Shown here one piece after another: positions 59,032 to 64,000 of a stretch of 64,000 bases of DNA. The notes beneath the pieces are model-generated. The model was given only the letters and a program-made list of their open reading frames with translations, searched no databases and was not told where the DNA came from. Source of the stretch: Mesostigma viride (taxonomy: Eukaryota > Streptophyta > Mesostigmatophyceae > Mesostigmatales > Mesostigmataceae). Numbering within the stretch: the first letter of the stretch is position 1; every line of letters begins with the position of its first letter. The stretch spans positions 284,501-348,500 of the forward strand of contig RPFO01000584.1 of assembly GCA_009746045.1 (NCBI GenBank), in the 5' to 3' direction. The position numbers were made by a program, and so were the translations under genes.

Positions 59032-60319
59032 ACCCTTCTTTCCAGACCCAGCCCCACCCTTGCCAGGCTTCCCATGGCCTCCCTGAGACTGCCCACCCTG
59101 CTTGCCCTGATTGCCTTGAGCTTGGCTCTTGCCTTGCCCTTGGCCACCCTTGCCCTGCTGACCACCAGCTTGCTGGCCCCCAACCCCTCCTTGGGAACCT
59201 GCACCCTTGCCACCCTGAGCCCCATTCCTCTGGCGCCTGAAGCGCCTACGCTTGTTAGGCCTCGCCCCATTTCGGGCTGGGTACCCGGGGACATCACCTT
59301 GGGCCTGTGCAGCGGAGGTGGCATTGCTGCCGTGGGACTGAATGGCTTTGCAGGCAGGGTCTGGCTTCCTGATACTAAGGATAACCAGCTCTAGAGCACG
59401 CAAGGACCCATCTGTCTGGTTCAGAAACATGCGGGCACTGTTCCTCCCATCCACACTCAACCCCATTCGGTCCAGGAAATAGTCTGCCAAGGCTCTATCT
59501 GTGACCAGGAAGCCATACTTGGCCCCCTTGTCTCTGATACGGTTGAGCCTGGCCCACTCCTCTGCAACAGGGCCAATGATCTCGAACGTGTCATACTGGT
59601 GTTTATAGTAGTTTGTGAGGTTTAAAACCTTGTCTGAAAACTCCTCCCGAGGTCAGTCCATCCAGGAACTGTGCCCAGGTTAGCTTGTCCTTCACAGCCA
59701 CCCTAGTCTTTTCTCGCACACGTTCAGAGGAATCCCGGTTGCATGTTGAGGAATGAAAGACTTGCACTAGATTCACGGTGGGATCCACAGAGAGCACCAC
59801 CAGCTCCATGTCCTCAAGCCATTTATCTAGTGCTTCCTGCGCTAATGGTGGACAGAGAGGCTTTTGGCCATTCATGACGGACACAGCGCTCATGTGAGGC
59901 CTCGACCCCGGTAACGCCCTAACTGTCTCAGCCACAGGGGGCGTCACAGCAGCGACACCAGCCACAGCGGGCGTCACAGTTACGACACCACTTGGGCCAG
60001 CAGGGTTGGGGGAGGGCACGTCTACATGACGACGCTTACCATTATCGTCAGAGGACAAGTCCCTCTTACGTTTCTCCAGCGTTGATTGTCCGCCAGCCAC
60101 CAGCACAGCACCTGAAGGCCACTCTGCCCGCGCCCGTTTGGCCTCCTCCATCGCCTCCTCATGTTTGCGCTTGCCTCCCGGCCTCTTGCTCCCGTCACCG
60201 TTGCTAGCAGGGATCGCTTCCCCCGCCATGGGCTCCTTCTCCTTTCGCACCACCTGGCCCGCCTCCGCAGGCCTCTCCTCCTCGCCTTTGTCGCCGTCGC
60301 CGGCCTTCCCACGAGGCAT
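59031..60319 (-). pseudogene. C3 gag, amino-terminal part, frameshifted
   Basis: The minus-strand frame starts at the ATG at 60319 (MPRGKAGDGDKGEEE). It has a charged amino end, a helical middle (LAQEALDKWLEDMELVVLSV ... KLTWAQFLDGLTSG) and, after a frame change near 59610-59640, the part EEWARLNRIRDKGAKYGF, LDRMGLSVDGRNSARMFL and a Gly/Gln/Lys-rich tail. It breaks at GSGKKGG; the missing zinc knuckle lies at 50108-50222 on the plus strand. Like the C1/C2 gag it ends with one CCHC knuckle, but the two are only distantly related. ORF Y lies immediately upstream. Confidence 0.75.
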
Positions 60320-60377
60320 TATATTATGTACAAAGCGACACTGCAACATGCAAGGGCATGCAAAAGAAGACAGGACT

Positions 60378-61527
60378 TCAAGCGTCGGGCAGCTCCTCTG
60401 CCTCGCGCTCTGCCTCAGCGGCGGCTTCTCTCTCCCGCTCTTCAGCAGTGACAGCCACCGGCGTCCTCACCCGAGGAATAGTTCGCACCTCCTCCTCAGA
60501 ATAAGGTCCAAGAAGGCGACTGACGGGCCTCCCGTCTGCGGTTTGGTCAAACGGCACACGCCTCTCGTTAGGGCGCCTGCCCCACACCACGTTACGCACC
60601 CAGCGTCCTCCCCCACCTCGTCGCTCGTTGTATGCCCCAGGGCCGTAAGTGCTGTAGTCGTGCAACGGCTCCGGCGGGATGTGATAATCTGCACGTTGCC
60701 GCTCGGAGAACCCTGCTGCAGAACCGTCTCCCTCGTCCAACTGCTAGGACGAGCGTGCAATAACACCCGACGGGCGGTCGACGAACTCGTCGTGCACTGC
60801 CTGTGGAGACAGGTCCCGACCTGTGACGATTTCCACCGACGGCCCGTATGCACCGGGGGCTCCAACAACACGAGGAGTGTCTAATGTGGACCAGATGCCG
60901 GCGGGACGCGTGGTGATAAGCCACCGATCTGCGTGGCCTCGCGACTCTTGAAGCAAAATGTTAACAAGGTGCTCACAGGTTTGAGCAACTACTTCTTGCG
61001 AGGACCAGGGGCTGTCCTGCTCACGCACCTGCGCGTCACGCACGAGGTGTGAAGCGTTCGTCCCTTCACCGAGGGAACTCGTTGCGACCCAATGGTTAAA
61101 TAATCGGGTGGCACCAAGGCTGATGGCGACTAGCTGTCCCAACGCCTCTCGAGCAAGATCCAAACCGTGCAGCGTAACGTGACCACCTTGATAGGCGATC
61201 TCAAGGCTGTAGATAAGCGCTGCGACCTCGTCTCTCAGCGCAATCAAGCGCTCCACCGTCACACGACTCGTCTCCCCCGGAGAAGTCGTGGGCTCGTGGC
61301 CCGCACACGCATCACAACAGGGTCGTTGGCAGACGGCCCTTCCGAGTTGCCGAAAACAGCTACCCAGCCTCCCCGTGCCAAGCCCCTCGCCAAATGCGCA
61401 GCTTGTACAAACGTGGACGCGGTTTCTGGCTGGCTGTATGGATGCAGAGGTCCTTCTGCCTCCTGCCGCGGCACTGCGGCTCCTTGGCTTGGCGATTGCT
61501 CAAGCGCCGGAATTTCTTCCGACATGA
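60378..61527 (-). pseudogene. ORF Y, unknown protein(s) upstream of C3 gag
   Basis: Three consecutive minus-strand frames: 61527-61259 (MSEEIPALEQ...), 61262-60744 (TVERLIALRDEVAALIYSLE...) and ~60740-60378 (DEGDGSAAGFSERQR... EEVRTIPRVRTPV...). They touch or overlap end to end, so they are most likely one gene with two single-base shifts. The product would be ~380 residues with a helical middle. The position, just before a copia-like gag, equals that of ORF X in C1/C2. A weak resemblance to X (EV...I.SL...Y, then a helical stretch) is seen but not proven. No known domain is recognised. The 5' side joins end region R at the decamer CAATAGTACG (61543-61552). Confidence 0.55.
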
Positions 61528-61552
61528 AATGCGCCACGGAACCAATAGTACG

Positions 61553-62057
61553 AGTTAGATGAACCAGCCCAGAGCGTGTGAGCTCTTGGTCTTTCACGCA
61601 AAGCTTAAGCCAATTGCTGGGGACAGCAATCTTTAGCCCAAACACCAAGCCACACCTTGTTGGTCACTTCCACGTTCAAGTGGGCAACCAGAGCGCGTGC
61701 TTCCGAGATAGCTTGGCCATCCCCATGACCAAGCTATATGCCTCTTTGTTGCTCCTCGTTCCCATCGGTGTGACGAGGCATGTTGCAGGCTTGCTAGCAA
61801 ATCCTCAACGTCCACTGGCATCCTTGCAGAGCCAGGACGAACTGGATTTACCTGGCTACCTGCAACCTAGGAAGTACAGGACCTGTCACAAGCCTGCAAG
61901 ACCTAGTATCCTTGCAGCCTTGTGCCAGTTCCAGTACCCCACCAGTCGCAGGCTGCTGTCCCTCCTGGTCTACGTGGACTACAGTCACGTGATAGTCAGG
62001 CTAAGCCTGTGCAGGCACGGCCTGCCACGTGTCCTGTCCACTACCCCAGAAGGTTGC
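61553..62057 (+). repeat. End region R, copy 2
   Basis: 505 bp, almost identical to 49208-49716; the only clear indel is 4 bp (ATGC) near its end. Its left edge coincides with the decamer CAATAGTACG and its right edge with the TGTTACG start of the next element. Confidence 0.85.
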
Positions 62058-62474
62058 TGTTACGTCGCGTAACAATTCGTTGTAGTTACGGACGTAAATT
62101 AGGTCCTTGGCCTCGGCTGTTCTTAGGTTACGTGCAGTTCTAGTTTGGACATGATTGTCCCCGTAACAGTACTGTGGTATATTGGGTGCCTTTGGGCGCC
62201 GCGCCGCGTACTTTATTAGTGGTCCTTATCCTTTTGTAGAATGTAGTGGACCGGCGTGCATCTGTGCACCTGCTTGTGTTTCTGTGTCTCGGCAGGCGAG
62301 GGCCAGATCGGCCCGAGTCTGTTGGACCGTTGGTGACCATTTATGCACGTTCCACTCCGTGCGTGGGCACTCGGCGTGTGTTAAATGAATTAACACATAT
62401 AGGCTTGGGTCACGGCAGTTTAGTTGTGTTTCCTTCCTCTTTTCCTGGAGTAAACGGGTTTGATTAACTGGCCT

Positions 62475-62774
62475 ATGGCATATTACAGTAGTACATATGT
62501 AAATGCATTGAGATCTGGTTCGTCTCGGTCGTCTTTCGCTAGGGGTGTAAATAGAAGCGGCCTCACTAGTTTAGGTAGTATCAGGACAGGTAGAGGTAGA
62601 GGTGGTGGCCGAGGCTTGCGGCGTAACAATGGACTCGGAGGTAGTTTAGATAGAGAGCGAGACGACGATCCTTTGCAACATACGTCATTGAATCAACCCT
62701 TCCGCGGCTGGGAAAATGAAGACGACACCTACTTGACAGGTAATGGGCGGGTCGCCTGCGAGCTGGGGGGGTAG
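62475..62774 (+). CDS. RG-rich small ORF (possible first exon)
   Basis: The ATG at 62475 opens a 99-codon frame: MAYYSSTYVNALRSGSSR, then GRGRGGGRGLRR, then an acidic part (ENEDDTYL). A good splice donor, ACAG-GTAATG, lies at 62739/62740. The conserved-looking part ends there and the last 11 codons may be intronic. A following exon could start near 63022 and encode a Pro/Thr-rich segment ending at 63146. RG repeats suggest nucleic-acid binding. Function is unknown. Confidence 0.45.
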   Translation: MAYYSSTYVNALRSGSSRSSFARGVNRSGLTSLGSIRTGRGRGGGRGLRRNNGLGGSLDRERDDDPLQHTSLNQPFRGWENEDDTYLTGNGRVACELGG

Positions 62775-63142
62775 TGCTGCCTGATTCAGGACACGCCCTG
62801 CCTAGAAGATAGACCTGCTCGAAGCGGAAAATCCTTTTCTAGATAGTTCCTTTTCCTCGTCTTGTTTTCCTTAGAAAAGTGGTTCACTGTCGTAGATAGG
62901 TGATGTTTTCGGTTCGGTGTTAGTGAGACGATTAGCGTCTGGGTAGGTTCCACCTTTTCCTTCGTGCTGCTGTACATTAGACGGCCGCACTCGCAGAAAG
63001 TCACTGGGTCGCTGACTTTAGGACTACGAGCGCTGGACCATTGCCGCCCTCGTCATTTCGGTGATCCAGATAACCCAGCTAAGTCGACTCCTACCCCTTC
63101 CACTCCTATCGTGACTACTCAAGAACAACAAGGTGCGTTACC
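62775..63142 (+). other. Possible intron and Pro/Thr-rich exon
   Basis: Contains no complete ORF. A frame from ~63022 to 63146 (STPTPSTPIVTTQEQQG) may be an exon spliced to 62739. The next ORF starts at 63143 and overlaps the end of that frame. Confidence 0.3.
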
Positions 63143-63535
63143 ATGAGCCAACGGCGATCTTTTACTGCTCCTTCCCATTCTTCTAGCGATAATAGTCTAG
63201 CTAAATATTACGTAGTGATTACGCCTCAATGGTCCTCCATTTTCCTTTCTTGGTCCGACGCTAGGAAGATCGTTCAGAATCGTGTATACAACGTAATTAG
63301 GTACAAGAAATTTATGTCCTTCGAAGAAGCTCAGCAGTTCCTTATAGATCATAGCCAAACAGATTTAGGCCTTCATGTACGCCCTATTCCTCATGGTCGT
63401 CCTCCTGTAGAAGCTCTAGTCTTTGCTACCCCTCCTTCTTCTCCCCCTAAACGGGCTGCATCTGCATCTGCTTCAGATACTCCTCTCACTTTGGAGTTTG
63501 GTTCCCTATCCATTACTGTTGTTAAAAAGGATTGA
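63143..63535 (+). CDS. Protein with viroplasmin / RNase H1 N-terminal-like domain
   Basis: 130 residues from the ATG at 63143. Residues ~19-70 (KYYVVITPQ ... FLSWSDARKIVQ ... VIRYKKFMSFEEAQQFL) match the Cauli_VI/RNase H1 N-terminal fold: YYVV, then a SW-x-x-A/C segment, then YKKF-x-(S/T)-x-EEA-x-x-F. This small domain binds RNA:DNA hybrid or dsRNA in eukaryotic RNase H1 and forms part of caulimovirus inclusion-body protein. The rest is Pro/Ser/Ala-rich and ends VVKKD-stop. It is part of the retroelement starting at 62058, so a nucleic-acid-binding structural role is likely. No catalytic RNase H is attached here. Confidence 0.7.
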   Translation: MSQRRSFTAPSHSSSDNSLAKYYVVITPQWSSIFLSWSDARKIVQNRVYNVIRYKKFMSFEEAQQFLIDHSQTDLGLHVRPIPHGRPPVEALVFATPPSSPPKRAASASASDTPLTLEFGSLSITVVKKD

Positions 63536-63626
63536 TTTTAATTTTGTCCTTGCTTCAGACCTTAAAAGCTTTTCCTTTTTCCTTTGTTGCTTTCTTCTAG
63601 ATTCCTATTCCTTTACGTAATTAAAG

Positions 63627-64000
63627 ATGGATCCAGTGGGTGGAGATATGTCGCCTATACCTACCAATAATAATAATAATAATACTACTAATAACACTAA
63701 CAATAACAATACTCGTGGTAACCGACGGGACTCCTTGGAAACGGTACACCATCTCACCCCTCAAGGTATTCTGCGTACCTCACCTCCTTCTCCTGTTGCT
63801 GGTGGTCGCCGTCGTCCCTCAATTACCCCACCTACCTATGAACAACGTATTTCCAAGTCAGATTTAGTGATGAACCTTCTTTTGTTGTGAACCAGGCCCC
63901 TGCCCCTTCTGCAACCTTGGCTCACCCCTCCAGCAGGCCCTCACTCACTAACAATGCTTCTAGGCCTCCTTCCCACCCTGTGCCTTCAATGCCTGCCATT
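63627..64000 (+). CDS. Asn/Pro-rich ORF, frame change, runs off window
   Basis: From the ATG at 63627 (MDPVGGDMSPIP) the frame encodes an Asn/Thr repeat from AAT/ACT triplets, then LTPQGILRTSPPSP and TPPTYEQR. It stops at 63890. A second frame (+2), open from 63842, continues in the same style (EPSFVVNQAPAPSATL) to the window end, so a one-base shift or short intron lies near 63860. Low-complexity composition suggests the start of a gag-like or nucleocapsid-like protein. The family is not recognised. Confidence 0.45.

Larger units (their letters stand above)
62058..64000 (+). mobile_element. Start of another retroelement (continues past window)
   Basis: R ends abruptly at 62057, and a new sequence beginning TGTTACGTCGCGTAAC follows; the TGTTAC start is that of many gypsy-type LTRs. 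62058-62474 is noncoding. Then come an RG-rich ORF, an ORF with a viroplasmin/RNase H1-like domain, and an Asn/Pro-rich ORF running off the window. No RT or integrase is inside the window, so the class is not certain. Confidence 0.5.

Noticed and set aside
1-64000. CRISPR arrays, bacterial operons, rho-independent terminators or phage modules
   Set aside because: The content is eukaryotic (introns, LTR and YR retroelements, CACTA transposase). No regularly spaced short repeats with unique spacers are present.

Overview
The window is eukaryotic DNA made almost entirely of nested transposable elements. I found no host housekeeping gene, no rRNA, no complete tRNA gene and no CRISPR array. The organism cannot be named. 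GT-AG introns in a CACTA-type transposase gene, a Ty3/gypsy chromovirus, DIRS/Ngaro-like tyrosine-recombinase retroelements and copia-like elements together fit a nuclear genome, most plausibly of an alga or another plant-lineage organism (inference).

Layout. 1-3510: a copy of repeat unit A, then a gag-only copia-type LTR element whose 5' LTR is cut to 33 bp. 3511-6570: a minus-strand copia-like unit (C1) and the 3' end of an extra ORF (X1), split by a TA-flanked MITE. 6571-24771: a minus-strand chromovirus with two ~615-bp LTRs and matching 5-bp target duplications (GCTGG) 18.2 kb apart. Inside it lie an 887-bp nested palindrome (9346-10232) and a DIRS-like element (17523-23411) that carries its own MITE. 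24772-31770: the 5' part of X1, a CACTA-like end (L'), then ORF X2 and a second copia-like unit (C2). 31771-35917: AT-richer noncoding DNA with a TTAA-flanked segment. 35918-37871: two tandem copies of unit A. 37980-43480: a full-length Ngaro-type element with split direct repeats A1-ORF-B1-A2-B2. 45224-49716: a seven-exon Tnp2/CACTA transposase gene with its end regions L and R. 50015-62057: a rearranged third copia-like unit (C3, ORF Y), its gag and pol now in opposite orientation, its pol split by a tandem pair of 1.3-1.4-kb elements. 62058-64000: the start of another retroelement with a viroplasmin/RNase H1 N-terminal-like ORF.

The most unusual content is the copia-like family C1/C2/C3. 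Its members have an extra ORF before gag. A TGA followed by CT separates gag from an in-frame downstream reading frame in all three copies. The integrase comes first and a retropepsin-like domain (DTNS...LGQNFL) sits between integrase and reverse transcriptase. The RT catalytic box reads HGDD instead of YVDD. No LTRs were found. The order gag-IN-PR-RT-RH differs from the canonical Ty1/copia order gag-PR-IN-RT-RH. The two DIRS-like elements carry an NPGP (2A-like) motif between RNase H and the tyrosine recombinase.

Several otherwise good reading frames are broken by single-base length changes in homopolymers. Part of the apparent decay may therefore be assembly error rather than mutation.
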